DNA from: Rhizobiaceae bacterium | GTDB lineage: Bacteria > Pseudomonadota > Alphaproteobacteria > Rhizobiales > Rhizobiaceae | NCBI GenBank assembly: GCA_029212415.1 | Contig: JARGOF010000001.1 | Coordinates: 310,001-374,000 of the forward strand | Length of the DNA: 64,000 nt | Direction of reading: 5' to 3' | Part shown: positions 9,136-17,701 of the stretch, one piece after another | Position numbering within the stretch: the first letter of the stretch is position 1 | Layout of the letters: each line of letters starts with the position of its first letter | Notes under the pieces: model-generated | What the model was told of the DNA's origin: nothing | What the model saw: the letters and a program-made list of their open reading frames with translations, nothing else | Database searches by the model: none | Made by a program: the position numbers and the translations under genes

Positions 9136-9714
9136 ATGCCGCGCAACAGTATCGACACCAAACAACGCATATTGGATGCAGCCAATCATCTGTTTTACAG
9201 CCACGGCATTCGGGCCGTCAGCGTCGATGCTGTGGCGGAAAAGGCAGGCATCACCAAGAAGTCGATTTACTACCATTTCAAGAGCAAGGACGATCTGGTG
9301 ACCGCCTATCTGAAGTCGCGCGATCAACCTAATCTGGATGCATTCAGGATGTGGTTCGAAAGGGCGGAGGGCGGCCTGCCGGAAAAAACCCTGGCGATTT
9401 TCGAAGGGGTCGCAAAAGCAACTGAACATCCCAAATGGCGCGGTTGTGGCTTTCTGCGCACCATTGGTGAACTGGCCGACAAGCCCGGGCATCCGGCGGT
9501 CAAGGCAGGTGCTACGCACAAGAAGAGGTTCGAACAATGGCTGGAAGATGTATTTGCTGCAGCAAAAGTGGAAGCACCGGCAACATTGGCGCGCCGGGTG
9601 GTGGTGCTGATGGATGGCGCCTTTACCTGTGCTCTCATTCACCGCGACAGCAATTATGTTCTGGAAGCTGGACGGTTGGCGCAGCAACTCGTTTTACAGG
9701 AACTGTCCGTTTGA
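9136..9714 (+). CDS. TetR/AcrR family transcriptional regulator
   Basis: About 192 aa with an N-terminal TetR helix-turn-helix (residues about 9-55; ITKKSIYYHFKSKDDLV is the recognition-helix region) and a ligand-binding domain of the YcdC/AcrR sort. Two starts are possible: GTG at 9121, which lies inside the putative operator, or ATG at 9136. Neither has a clear ribosome binding site; I prefer the ATG. Its position suggests it represses the divergent enoyl-CoA hydratase/DUF1330 operon, perhaps in response to an acyl-CoA or related acid. Confidence 0.9.
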   Translation: MPRNSIDTKQRILDAANHLFYSHGIRAVSVDAVAEKAGITKKSIYYHFKSKDDLVTAYLKSRDQPNLDAFRMWFERAEGGLPEKTLAIFEGVAKATEHPKWRGCGFLRTIGELADKPGHPAVKAGATHKKRFEQWLEDVFAAAKVEAPATLARRVVVLMDGAFTCALIHRDSNYVLEAGRLAQQLVLQELSV

Positions 9715-9955
9715 GACGCGGCGGCTGAATTGCAACTGAAACGGGGCAACAGATCTAATCCGGATGGCATTTTGCTGTTGGTTGGCCATCAACCGCAGGC
9801 AGCACTTCAGGATGCCTTTTACGCAAGTTTTCAGCTTTTTGCGGGGCGGTTCTCTCATGCCGGAAAGCGGCTTTGTCAGGCAATAATAAAGTGCTTGCGC
9901 AATGGCCCGATCGGCACAATATAGCATTCAGTCGCCACATCATATTGATAGCCAA

Positions 9956-11080
9956 ATGCTCAACAAACACAGTGAAACAACCATTCGTCCGGCAGTGCTG
10001 GAAGACGTGCCGGCTCTTGTCGCCCTGGAAGAGGCGATGTTTGCCCATGATCGCATTTCCAGGCGCAGTTTCAGGGAGTTTGTGTCATCTGAAAGTGCCC
10101 GGCTGCTGGTTGCGGCATCGCCGGCAGGCGAGATGGCAGGCTACGCGGTGGTCTTGTTTCGACGGACCACATCTGTTGCGAGGCTGTATTCGATTGCAGT
10201 TGCCCCGGATTTCGCAAAGCGGGGGCTTGGTCACCGTCTTGTCGAAGCGGCTGAAACGAGCGCGCGTGATAGGGGAGAGCTGTTCATGCGACTGGAGGTC
10301 AGACCGGATAACAAGGCAGCCATCCGACTTTACCAGCAGCATGGCTACCGGGAATTTGGCAGACAGCTGGACTATTATGAGGACCATGCCGACGCTCTGC
10401 GTTTCGAGAAATGGCTGGTCAGCCATGCACCGGAAAGTGCCCGGGTGGTGCCCTTTTATGCGCAAACCACGGAGTTTACCTGTGGGGCGGCGGCGTTGAT
10501 GATGGCGATGGCTGCGCTCAGGCCCGGTCTGGAGATGAGCCGGCGGCTGGAATTCGATATCTGGCGTGAGGCGACGTCGATCTACCTGATTTCCGCGCCG
10601 GGTGGATGCGATCCGCTTGGCGTGGCGGTGGCTGCAAACAGGCGTGGGCTTGACGCTACGGTGCATGTAAACCAGTCCGGCCCTTATTTCGTCGACGGTC
10701 ACCGTAAAGAATCCGCCCGTGATATCATGATTGCTGCGCAGGAACATCTCGCCGCCGAGGCTGCGGAACGGGGCATTGCCATTGTCGAGGAACCATTGAG
10801 TGGCGACAGTCTGGTAAAACTGCTCGACAGTGGCGCCGTTGTCATTGTGCTGGTATCGACCTGGCGCATGTACAGGGAGCGTGAACCCCATTGGGTGGTT
10901 GCCTATGATCATGATCAGCGACACATCTTTGTGCATGATCCCTTTGTCGACCCTGAAAAGCACGAGGTGCCTTTCGGCAAGGCGGCACTGGCCATTCCCA
11001 TTTCAGTTTTTGACGCCATTGCCGTCTACGGCAGATCGCGCCTGCGCGCTGCTATTGTTTTAAGGAATTCACATCCATGA
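9956..11080 (+). CDS. GNAT acetyltransferase fused to C39-like cysteine peptidase
   Basis: Two-domain protein. The N-terminal GNAT (RimI-like) domain is about residues 8-150, with the acetyl-CoA loop region VAPDFAKRGLGHRLV. The C-terminal domain resembles C39/papain-like peptidases: Q170 and C176 in QTTEFTCGAA, H312 in EPHWVVAYDHD, D328 in VHDPF. The four bases ATGA are shared with the start of the downstream ATP-grasp gene, so both are made together. This pairing is known from genome surveys of ATP-grasp peptide ligases and suggests peptide tailoring, but no substrate is established. The start is uncertain: ATG 9902 or 9956, neither with a clear ribosome binding site. Confidence 0.85.
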   Translation: MLNKHSETTIRPAVLEDVPALVALEEAMFAHDRISRRSFREFVSSESARLLVAASPAGEMAGYAVVLFRRTTSVARLYSIAVAPDFAKRGLGHRLVEAAETSARDRGELFMRLEVRPDNKAAIRLYQQHGYREFGRQLDYYEDHADALRFEKWLVSHAPESARVVPFYAQTTEFTCGAAALMMAMAALRPGLEMSRRLEFDIWREATSIYLISAPGGCDPLGVAVAANRRGLDATVHVNQSGPYFVDGHRKESARDIMIAAQEHLAAEAAERGIAIVEEPLSGDSLVKLLDSGAVVIVLVSTWRMYREREPHWVVAYDHDQRHIFVHDPFVDPEKHEVPFGKAALAIPISVFDAIAVYGRSRLRAAIVLRNSHP

Positions 11081-12534
11081 CCTGGCTTATCCTGGTCGAC
11101 AATGACCGTGATCTTTCAAATGCCGATACGCCGCACAAGGTGATGACGACGAAGGATTATCTCTCCAGGCCGCAATTGTTCAGTGACAGCAAGCCACAGA
11201 TCATCAATCTGGCGCGAAACTATGCCTATCAGGGGGCAGGTTACTATTGCTCGCTGCTGGCTGAGGCGCGCAGCCACCGCGCCATCCCGACAGTTGAAAC
11301 CATCACCGATCTGTCACGCAAGGCCCTTTATGAACGCGCTTTGCCTGAATTGCAGGCAAAGTTGGACAAGTGCCTTCAAAAGGATGGCGGTTTGGTGGAG
11401 GGCCGGCTGCAACTGACGGTCTGTTTTGGCCGGACTGCCAACCCTGCGCTGGTGCCGTTTGCACGCCTGCTCTTCGACTGGTTCCGTATGCCGATCATGC
11501 GGGTGAGCGGAACGCGCGATGGCAACAGCCGGATCGAACGCATTGCCGCAGCGAGTGTCAATTCATTGACGCGCGAGGAGAAAATATTTTTCAACGAAGC
11601 GCTGATGGCGCATACGAAGCGCAGCTGGCGGGATGCAAAGACCAGGAAAACAGCCAAATATACGCTGGCAGTATTGATTGATCCGGATGAGCCATTTGCG
11701 CCGTCGACGCAGGCCAGTCTGAGGCATTTTGCTCGCATTGCAGCCCGAATGAACATGGATGTCGAGCCCATACGCAAGAACGATCTCGACCGTTTGGCCG
11801 AGTTTGATGCCCTGTTCATTCGCTCGACGACGAATATCGACAATTACACCTATCGTTTTGCCAGACGGGCGGAACAGGAAGGCATGCCGGTCATTGATGA
11901 CAGCCGGTCAATGATTCGCTGCACCAACAAAGTCTATCTGGCGGAACGACTTCTGGCGGCCGGTGTTGCCACACCGCGCACGCTGATCGTGTCGTCCGAA
12001 AAGCAGATTGATGATATTGTCAGTGAGCTTGACTGGCCGGTTGTGCTCAAAATCCCTGACGGGTCTTTCAGCCGCGGTGTCTTCAAATGCGACGACCTGC
12101 AAGCGTTGAAACAGCAGCTCAAGCAACTCCTGTCGGAAACCGATCTGGTGATCGCCCAGCAGTTCCTGCCTACGGCGTTTGACTGGCGCATTGGGGTACT
12201 CAGCGGCGAGCCTCTGTTTGCTGCCAAATACCATATGGCTCGAAAACACTGGCAGATCATCAAGCATGAGGACGGCAAGGCCGCCCGTTCGGGCGCCGCC
12301 ACGGCTGTACCGATCGACCAGGCGCCTGAAGAGGTCCTCAGACCGGCCATAGAGGCGGCAAACCTGATGGGTGATGGCCTTTACGGCGTTGATTTGAAGC
12401 AGACGGAAAAGGGCGTCTTTGTCATCGAGGTCAACGACAACCCCGATGTCAATCACGGCTGGGAGGATGCCGCGGAAAAAGACGTTGTTTGGGAAAAGAT
12501 CGTCCGCTGGTTCTGGGACAGGCTTGAAGCCTGA
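11077..12534 (+). CDS. RimK-family ATP-grasp ligase with RLAN N-terminal domain
   Basis: A 485-aa protein. Residues about 1-190 match what I recognise as the RimK-like ATP-grasp N-terminal (RLAN) domain (MTWLILVDNDRDL..., YYCSLLAEARSH). Residues about 205-480 form a RimK-type ATP-grasp with the nucleotide-binding WPVVLKIPDGSFSRGVF and the metal-binding end VIEVNDNPDVNHG. Members ligate amino acids to carboxyl groups of peptides or small molecules. It is translationally coupled to the GNAT/C39 gene. Its 3' end overlaps by 82 bases the tail of a convergent protease gene. Confidence 0.88.
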   Translation: MTWLILVDNDRDLSNADTPHKVMTTKDYLSRPQLFSDSKPQIINLARNYAYQGAGYYCSLLAEARSHRAIPTVETITDLSRKALYERALPELQAKLDKCLQKDGGLVEGRLQLTVCFGRTANPALVPFARLLFDWFRMPIMRVSGTRDGNSRIERIAAASVNSLTREEKIFFNEALMAHTKRSWRDAKTRKTAKYTLAVLIDPDEPFAPSTQASLRHFARIAARMNMDVEPIRKNDLDRLAEFDALFIRSTTNIDNYTYRFARRAEQEGMPVIDDSRSMIRCTNKVYLAERLLAAGVATPRTLIVSSEKQIDDIVSELDWPVVLKIPDGSFSRGVFKCDDLQALKQQLKQLLSETDLVIAQQFLPTAFDWRIGVLSGEPLFAAKYHMARKHWQIIKHEDGKAARSGAATAVPIDQAPEEVLRPAIEAANLMGDGLYGVDLKQTEKGVFVIEVNDNPDVNHGWEDAAEKDVVWEKIVRWFWDRLEA

Positions 12535-13244
12535 CAGGGCAGCGTACTGCGAGGTATCCATGGAGCGGCGTTTTCGGTGTTGGTCAGGGCGGAATAGCTC
12601 CACAGGACGTAGGACCGGTTCAAATCAATGTTGTTTCTCTGGTAAGCAATTGCATCCAATTGGCACAACAGCTGTGCGGCATTGCTCTGTCCCTGAACCA
12701 GGAATTCTCCGGCATTGGGGTCGAACATACAGAAGTGGTCTGATTTCCCGTTGACCTTGTTGGGGCTGTGAATGGCGATGGAATGCCCACCATTTTTACC
12801 GGCGATAGACAACAGGAAGAACCGAGACGTGGATTGGAGAACCTGCTTTGCAATTCTGGCCGGTTCATCAACCGGCGATTGTTGGGCAAACCCGTGTTGC
12901 GCAGAAGCTGTCACATCGACTTGTCGGTAGTCGATTGATGACTTTGCCAATTCCCTGCTGGTTGCACTGTCCGGAACATAGTGCCCGGTTGTTGTGGCGC
13001 GATATTCTTCCTGCAGATCGACGGCGCCCTGCAGACGGTGGAGATCCAACAGCATAGGTTCTGCAGGGCTGCTGCTGGTTGCCCAGAAATCCGTATTGTC
13101 TTTTTTGGCGCGCAACCACATGATCGCAAGCGCCCGGCATACGCTATCCCCGGTGGACATATGCGCCTGAAGCGATGAAAGGTTTTGATGGTAGTCTCGA
13201 ACGCCGCATCCCGGCATTTGATTTGTTATCTCAAGATAACTCAT
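12453..13244 (-). CDS. YopT-type (peptidase family C58) cysteine protease-like protein
   Basis: A 263-aa protein with the layout of YopT/AvrPphB proteases: Cys36 in GDSVCRALAIMW, His154 in GGHSIAIH, Asp175 in FDPNAGEF. The FDPNxGxF stretch around the Asp is typical of the family. The ATG at 13244 has GAGGGA 9 bases upstream. No signal peptide or membrane segment is seen. The last 27 or so codons overlap the end of the convergent ATP-grasp gene. C58 proteins are best known as type III effectors, but many are uncharacterised; no secretion genes are in this window. Recognition rests on three motifs read by eye. Confidence 0.7.
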   Translation of the reverse strand: MSYLEITNQMPGCGVRDYHQNLSSLQAHMSTGDSVCRALAIMWLRAKKDNTDFWATSSSPAEPMLLDLHRLQGAVDLQEEYRATTTGHYVPDSATSRELAKSSIDYRQVDVTASAQHGFAQQSPVDEPARIAKQVLQSTSRFFLLSIAGKNGGHSIAIHSPNKVNGKSDHFCMFDPNAGEFLVQGQSNAAQLLCQLDAIAYQRNNIDLNRSYVLWSYSALTNTENAAPWIPRSTLPCQASSLSQNQRTIFSQTTSFSAASSQP

Positions 13245-13551
13245 TTGGGATAATCCCTCAGTGCAGGAGTTAACGCGTTGCAACTCCGTTTCGCATCGTG
13301 GTCACGCGCGAAGAATGTTGTTCTATGCTGCTGGAATCGAGATTATCCGGCCGGTCGAAGCCCCACCATAAACTGGCCCGTACTGCCTGACGTTGGCATT
13401 TCTCACACTTTTGAAAATTGTCGGGTTCACTGCATGGTTTTGTGAAGGCAATTTGCACGGGACAGGTCCAGGCCCGAATGCATTTGCATGCGGTCAGCAA
13501 TGTAGGAATCGAATTGCCAAAATCCGCTGGCGTCCGCCTCTTGCCGACGCT
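13245..13551. other. Gene-free stretch upstream of the C58 protease gene
   Basis: 307 bases between the Crp/Fnr gene and the protease gene, both on the minus strand. It must hold the protease promoter. Short frames on both strands (for example a Cys-rich 76-codon frame at 13270-13500, minus) show no recognisable protein character. Confidence 0.4.
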
Positions 13552-14259
13552 CTATTCGCGATCGGCGTTCTCGACCATCTGTTCAAGCCGCGCCAAGTCA
13601 GTAATTTGCAGACTGCCTGAAGTGCGTATGATAAGACCGCTTTTGATCAATCGGCTCAATTCGCGCGACACGGCTTCGCGGTGCGTGCTGATGCGGTTGG
13701 CTATATCGGATAGTTTGGGAGCCGGTTTGATGATGCTCACGGTTTCACCGGATGTTTGCGCTGGAGCCAGACGGAGAAGTTCCGCATGAACCCTACCCGG
13801 CACAGACAGGGTGCTGAATTCGACCACCCTTGAGGAAAGCCGCCGGATCTCGCCGGTCAGCATGCGTATGACATGCAGACTGATTTCAGGTTCCTCGCGC
13901 AGCAGTTCAATGAATGCTTCAGGTGAAAGCATTGCAATCAGACAGGGTGTTTTGGTCTCGATACTGGCTGATCTCTCCGAGCCGTCAAGCGCGGAAATCT
14001 CGCCGAACATGCGGCCTGCCTGCATGTCCTGAAAAACAACATTCTTGCCCGTTGCCGAATAGATGGAAGCACGCACGGTTCCACTGGCCAGAAAATAGAC
14101 CCCGCCCGGTGCATCACTCTGGCTGAATATCATTGTCTTGGATGTAACATTTTTCCACACGCACAGATCGGCAATCCGTGCACATTTTTCCTCGGAGAAT
14201 CCGGCGAAGAGATCAATCTTGCGCAGGTATCCAATGCGTTCCGTCAAAGAATCTTCCAT
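13552..14259 (-). CDS. Crp/Fnr family transcriptional regulator
   Basis: A 235-aa protein with an N-terminal cyclic-nucleotide-binding-type beta barrel (about 10-125; GTVRASIYSATGKNVVFQDMQ..., MFGEISALDGSERSASIE) and a C-terminal Crp-type helix-turn-helix (about 150-225; ISTHREAVSRELSRLIKSGLI). The phosphate-binding-cassette-like GEISALDGSERSAS resembles cAMP-binding members, and no FNR-like N-terminal cysteine cluster is seen. It lies just downstream of a large class III cyclase gene on the same strand, so it could respond to that enzyme's product. A striking palindrome lies upstream. Confidence 0.92.
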   Translation of the reverse strand: MEDSLTERIGYLRKIDLFAGFSEEKCARIADLCVWKNVTSKTMIFSQSDAPGGVYFLASGTVRASIYSATGKNVVFQDMQAGRMFGEISALDGSERSASIETKTPCLIAMLSPEAFIELLREEPEISLHVIRMLTGEIRRLSSRVVEFSTLSVPGRVHAELLRLAPAQTSGETVSIIKPAPKLSDIANRISTHREAVSRELSRLIKSGLIIRTSGSLQITDLARLEQMVENADRE

Positions 14260-14294
14260 GCGCAGACATTACAGCGAATTTTAGTCAAATGGTA

Positions 14295-14335
14295 TCATTT
14301 CAAAACGATTTGCCGGGAAAATTGTTTTGAAATGA
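14295..14335. promoter_or_regulatory. Long AT-rich palindrome upstream of the Crp/Fnr gene
   Basis: Inverted repeat TCATTTCAAAAC (14295-14306) and GTTTTGAAATGA (14324-14335), perfect over 12 bp. It extends inward through GATTT/AAATT to about 17 pairs with one G-T, leaving a 7-base centre. A further half-site-like pair TCAAATG-N4-CATTTCA overlaps the left arm (14285-14302). It lies 36-76 bases before the start codon of the Crp/Fnr gene, suggesting an autoregulatory site; an RNA hairpin after the cyclase gene is the other option. Confidence 0.5.
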
Positions 14336-14433
14336 ATCTTCGAAAAAGCATGAATCTGTTTTGCCCTGGCAGAGGCATGTCAATGCAAGCCAAAGGGTGA
14401 AAACCATCAGAGGCGGCTGGAGCGGATCGTCCG

Positions 14434-17400
14434 TCAGACCACCAGACTGGCTCTGGCCTTCATGGCTTCGATGTCTGATTTCACACGATCAACAAACAGT
14501 CTGGCACCTTGCTCGTTGGCGATATCAAGCGCCGTTTGAAACCTGACCTCTGCTTCATTTGCCGATCCGTCCTGAGCCCAAATCAGCCGGCCGCCAATAC
14601 GATGAAATTCCGCAGCCATCCACATGTCACCCTGATCCTGTGACGGTTTGACCATGGCAAGATATTTTGCTGCCTCAGCGTATCGTCCACCCTTTTCGCA
14701 AGCATCTGCGTACAGAATATACCAGCAGGTGTTGAATGCATTTGAGGCAATGAGACCCTTCACGCCGCGACGCGCCTGCGAGAAACCCTCTTCATCGTCT
14801 CCCCGGCGGATCAACGACAACCCGTTGAACAATTCGGCGTGGCTTCGCCAGAAGGGCAGATCATGTTCATCGGACAGGTTTTTGAGCCTTTGCGCATGCA
14901 AAGCAAGTGCATCGTTCTGATCGCGCAAGGCCGACACAAAACACCCGGCAAACAAGGTAACATTGCAGAGATGGTGGATTTGTCCGTTTTTGTGCGCAGC
15001 ATCAAATACCTTCTTCTGCCATTGTTCTGCGACTTCGAATTTCCCTGTGAAGGTAAGGGCCTCTGTCCAGCCTATCATCATCATGATGGCGTGGTTTGAC
15101 GGGCCAACGACACTGAGCCCATCCTCGTGCAAATCGAAATCATAGATGGAAAAGAATGCTGCGAGTTCATCCATGGCAGCATGAAAGCGACCACCAAAAA
15201 GCAACGTTGTCCCTTTCACGCGATGGGCCAGCAATCTGTCAACGTCACTTCCGTCTTTTGCCAATTCTCCGATTTGTTCGGCGAGTTCAAGACAGGCATC
15301 TGTCTGATTGTTTGTGCCCTGGACGATCCATTTTGCCGTCATTGCCGGTACGAGCTTGGCAATTGTGCCGGTTTTCTTGCTGAGCAGAACCGCCCGTTCC
15401 ATTTGTTCGGCAACGCCTTTGGCCGAAAAACCGCGGGATGCAATCAGGGCACTCGACAGACTGAGACGGTATGACAATTCGCGTTCGTCCCGTTCCTGGG
15501 AATCATCACAACGGCTGTTGGCGTCGATGGCTTTTTGCAGATGGCCGATTGCTTCTGCGTAGGCGGAGCGTTTTGCTGACTGGTCACCAGCACGGTCCCA
15601 TTCGATGGCAGCGCTGCGGAAGTCACCCGCCTGTTCCAGATGAAAGGCGACAATATGCGGAACCGATTCCGCGATGTGGGGAAATTCGGTGACAAGTTTA
15701 CGGGCTACCAGTTCGTGCAGAGCGATGCGATCCCGCTTTAACAGGAGTTGATAGGCGGCTTCGCGCAACAACATATGGCGAAATGAGATCGACTCCCCAA
15801 ACAGACTGTGCTTGACGAAAAGCACATTGGCCTCCAGCAGTTCATTGACACCTTCGCGCGCTTTTGCCTCAGGCAGACCGGAGATGGCGACCAACACAGC
15901 GATGGGGAATACATTGCCAATGACAGCCGCTGTCAAAGCCAGTTTGCGCCCAATTTTAAGCCGGTCGAGACGTGCCAGCAGCGAATCAGCAAGAGAATCG
16001 GGAATCCGTTCCAATTCGTCACCAATATCGCGTCCCTCGAGCGCAGCTTCAGCATAGCCTCTGGTCAGTTCTTCGGCAAAGATCGGAATGCCGTCACTGC
16101 GGTTGACGATGGCATCCATCACCTTGTCGGGGATCGGCACACCATTTGCGGCGGCACTTATCAATTGGCCGATGTCGCTGCGGTCAAGACGTTCCAGTCT
16201 TATGAAACGTGCTTTTGACTCATTGAGCCATTTTGGAAAGGGATCAGGTCGCATGGTTGCAACCAGAAGGAGCGACAAATCTCTGAGCGATGGCAGCATG
16301 CGCTCAATCAATTCGGCAGTGGAGGGGTCTATCCACTGCATGTCTTCAAGAATAATGGCATCCGAATCACGTGCAGTGGCATGCATGATTGCACCAAGCA
16401 GTGTCATGGTCCGGTTGCGGCGTTCCTGCGATGTCAGGCCCTGCAAAGGCGTTAAGTCAGCATTGTTGATGCGGACCAGTTCGGCAATCAGCGCCAGACC
16501 TTCAGGGGTAACAGGGCCGGCGCGGGCCACAATCGTCGACAGTTTGCCGATCGATTCTTCGGCAGAATCGCTATGTGTGACGCCACTGATTTGTTCGATA
16601 TAATAGCGTATCGGATGAAAAGCCGTTCCGACATTATAGGGTGTGCATTGCAAAATCGGCAGGTCTTCACCTGTGCCTGTGGTTTCCTTGATGAACTGGC
16701 GCGCAAGCCTGGATTTTCCAACGCCGCCTTCTCCGACAATGACTGCAAACTGACCATTGCCGGCGCGTGAATCTGCCAACCAGTGGCGCAGTTCATTCAT
16801 CTCCTGTTTACGGCCCACGAAAGACGTGGCGCGTTCACCGGACCGCAGGGCACGAAAACGGCTGATGGAGCCAATGTGGCCCTTGACGCGCCAGGCATCG
16901 ACCGGGCTTTCAAAACCCTTCATTTCGAAGCTGCCCAGATCGACGCATTCGAACAGATTACCGATACGTTTGCGCGTTGACTGGGCAACAACCAGCGTAT
17001 TTGCCTCGGCAATTGCCTGCAGACGGGCTGCCAGATTGGGTGTTTCGCCCACGGCGCTGTCACCGATAATATTGCCGTCCTTGTCGGTTGCCCCAACGAC
17101 GGTCAAGCCCGTCGCTATTCCGATTCTGACCTGAGAGCGGTGACCGCTCAAGGGTTCGAGGGCTGTGATGCTTTCCAAAATGGCAAGGCCAGCGGCAACG
17201 GCGTTTTCGGCATCATATTCTATCGATCGGGGGTAGCCGAAATAGATCATGATTCCATCGCCCTGATATTGGGCGATATAGCCCGCATAGGGTTCAACAG
17301 CTTGCTTGATGGCGCTTCGATAACGCGCGAAATAGTCACGAAGATCTTCCGGGTCGACATTCACCGCCAGGGTTGTCGAATCCAGAAGGTCGCAAAACAT

Positions 17401-17694
17401 GACTGTCAGATTGCGTCGCTCTGCTGATTGTTCAACGGGCAATAGGTCGGGCGACAAGTGTGGCTCGGGTTCTTTGACAGGATCGACCGTGTCTTGCTGG
17501 TCCAGTCGCGATGCTGCGTCAAGGATACGGCGTCGATGTCCCACCGACTTGATGCCCAATTCGCGCAGGTCCTCAGGTGTCAGAGAGGCCAGCACGCCTT
17601 CATCCACATCATTGTCGATGAAGGCCTGTGCATAGTCTGACAAACCCAGAGTGGCCAGCCACTCACTTATGTCAAAGGCGGAAGTATTGTCCAT
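14434..17694 (-). CDS. SAM domain / class III nucleotide cyclase / AAA ATPase / TPR protein
   Basis: 1086 aa. Order: SAM domain (about 5-66), class III adenylate/guanylate cyclase (about 92-270), AAA-type ATPase (about 290-480, Walker A GEGGVGKS at 321-328, Walker B-like DAIILEDMQW), then a long helical TPR-like region. Cyclase metal-binding aspartates D102 (FCDLLDST) and D146 (QGDG) and the transition-state pair N220/R224 (TPNLAARL) are present, so it is probably active. The position where many adenylate cyclases have a substrate-specifying Lys reads Gln (IAQYQGDG), so base specificity is unclear. It starts 7 bases after the flavoenzyme gene and is probably co-translated. Confidence 0.93.
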   Translation of the reverse strand: MDNTSAFDISEWLATLGLSDYAQAFIDNDVDEGVLASLTPEDLRELGIKSVGHRRRILDAASRLDQQDTVDPVKEPEPHLSPDLLPVEQSAERRNLTVMFCDLLDSTTLAVNVDPEDLRDYFARYRSAIKQAVEPYAGYIAQYQGDGIMIYFGYPRSIEYDAENAVAAGLAILESITALEPLSGHRSQVRIGIATGLTVVGATDKDGNIIGDSAVGETPNLAARLQAIAEANTLVVAQSTRKRIGNLFECVDLGSFEMKGFESPVDAWRVKGHIGSISRFRALRSGERATSFVGRKQEMNELRHWLADSRAGNGQFAVIVGEGGVGKSRLARQFIKETTGTGEDLPILQCTPYNVGTAFHPIRYYIEQISGVTHSDSAEESIGKLSTIVARAGPVTPEGLALIAELVRINNADLTPLQGLTSQERRNRTMTLLGAIMHATARDSDAIILEDMQWIDPSTAELIERMLPSLRDLSLLLVATMRPDPFPKWLNESKARFIRLERLDRSDIGQLISAAANGVPIPDKVMDAIVNRSDGIPIFAEELTRGYAEAALEGRDIGDELERIPDSLADSLLARLDRLKIGRKLALTAAVIGNVFPIAVLVAISGLPEAKAREGVNELLEANVLFVKHSLFGESISFRHMLLREAAYQLLLKRDRIALHELVARKLVTEFPHIAESVPHIVAFHLEQAGDFRSAAIEWDRAGDQSAKRSAYAEAIGHLQKAIDANSRCDDSQERDERELSYRLSLSSALIASRGFSAKGVAEQMERAVLLSKKTGTIAKLVPAMTAKWIVQGTNNQTDACLELAEQIGELAKDGSDVDRLLAHRVKGTTLLFGGRFHAAMDELAAFFSIYDFDLHEDGLSVVGPSNHAIMMMIGWTEALTFTGKFEVAEQWQKKVFDAAHKNGQIHHLCNVTLFAGCFVSALRDQNDALALHAQRLKNLSDEHDLPFWRSHAELFNGLSLIRRGDDEEGFSQARRGVKGLIASNAFNTCWYILYADACEKGGRYAEAAKYLAMVKPSQDQGDMWMAAEFHRIGGRLIWAQDGSANEAEVRFQTALDIANEQGARLFVDRVKSDIEAMKARASLVV

Positions 17695-17701
17695 TCAGAG
17701 C

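Noticed and set aside
13270-13500. Cys-rich 76-codon minus-strand frame
   Set aside because: Cysteine spacing matches no family I know, composition is random-looking, and it has no ribosome binding site.
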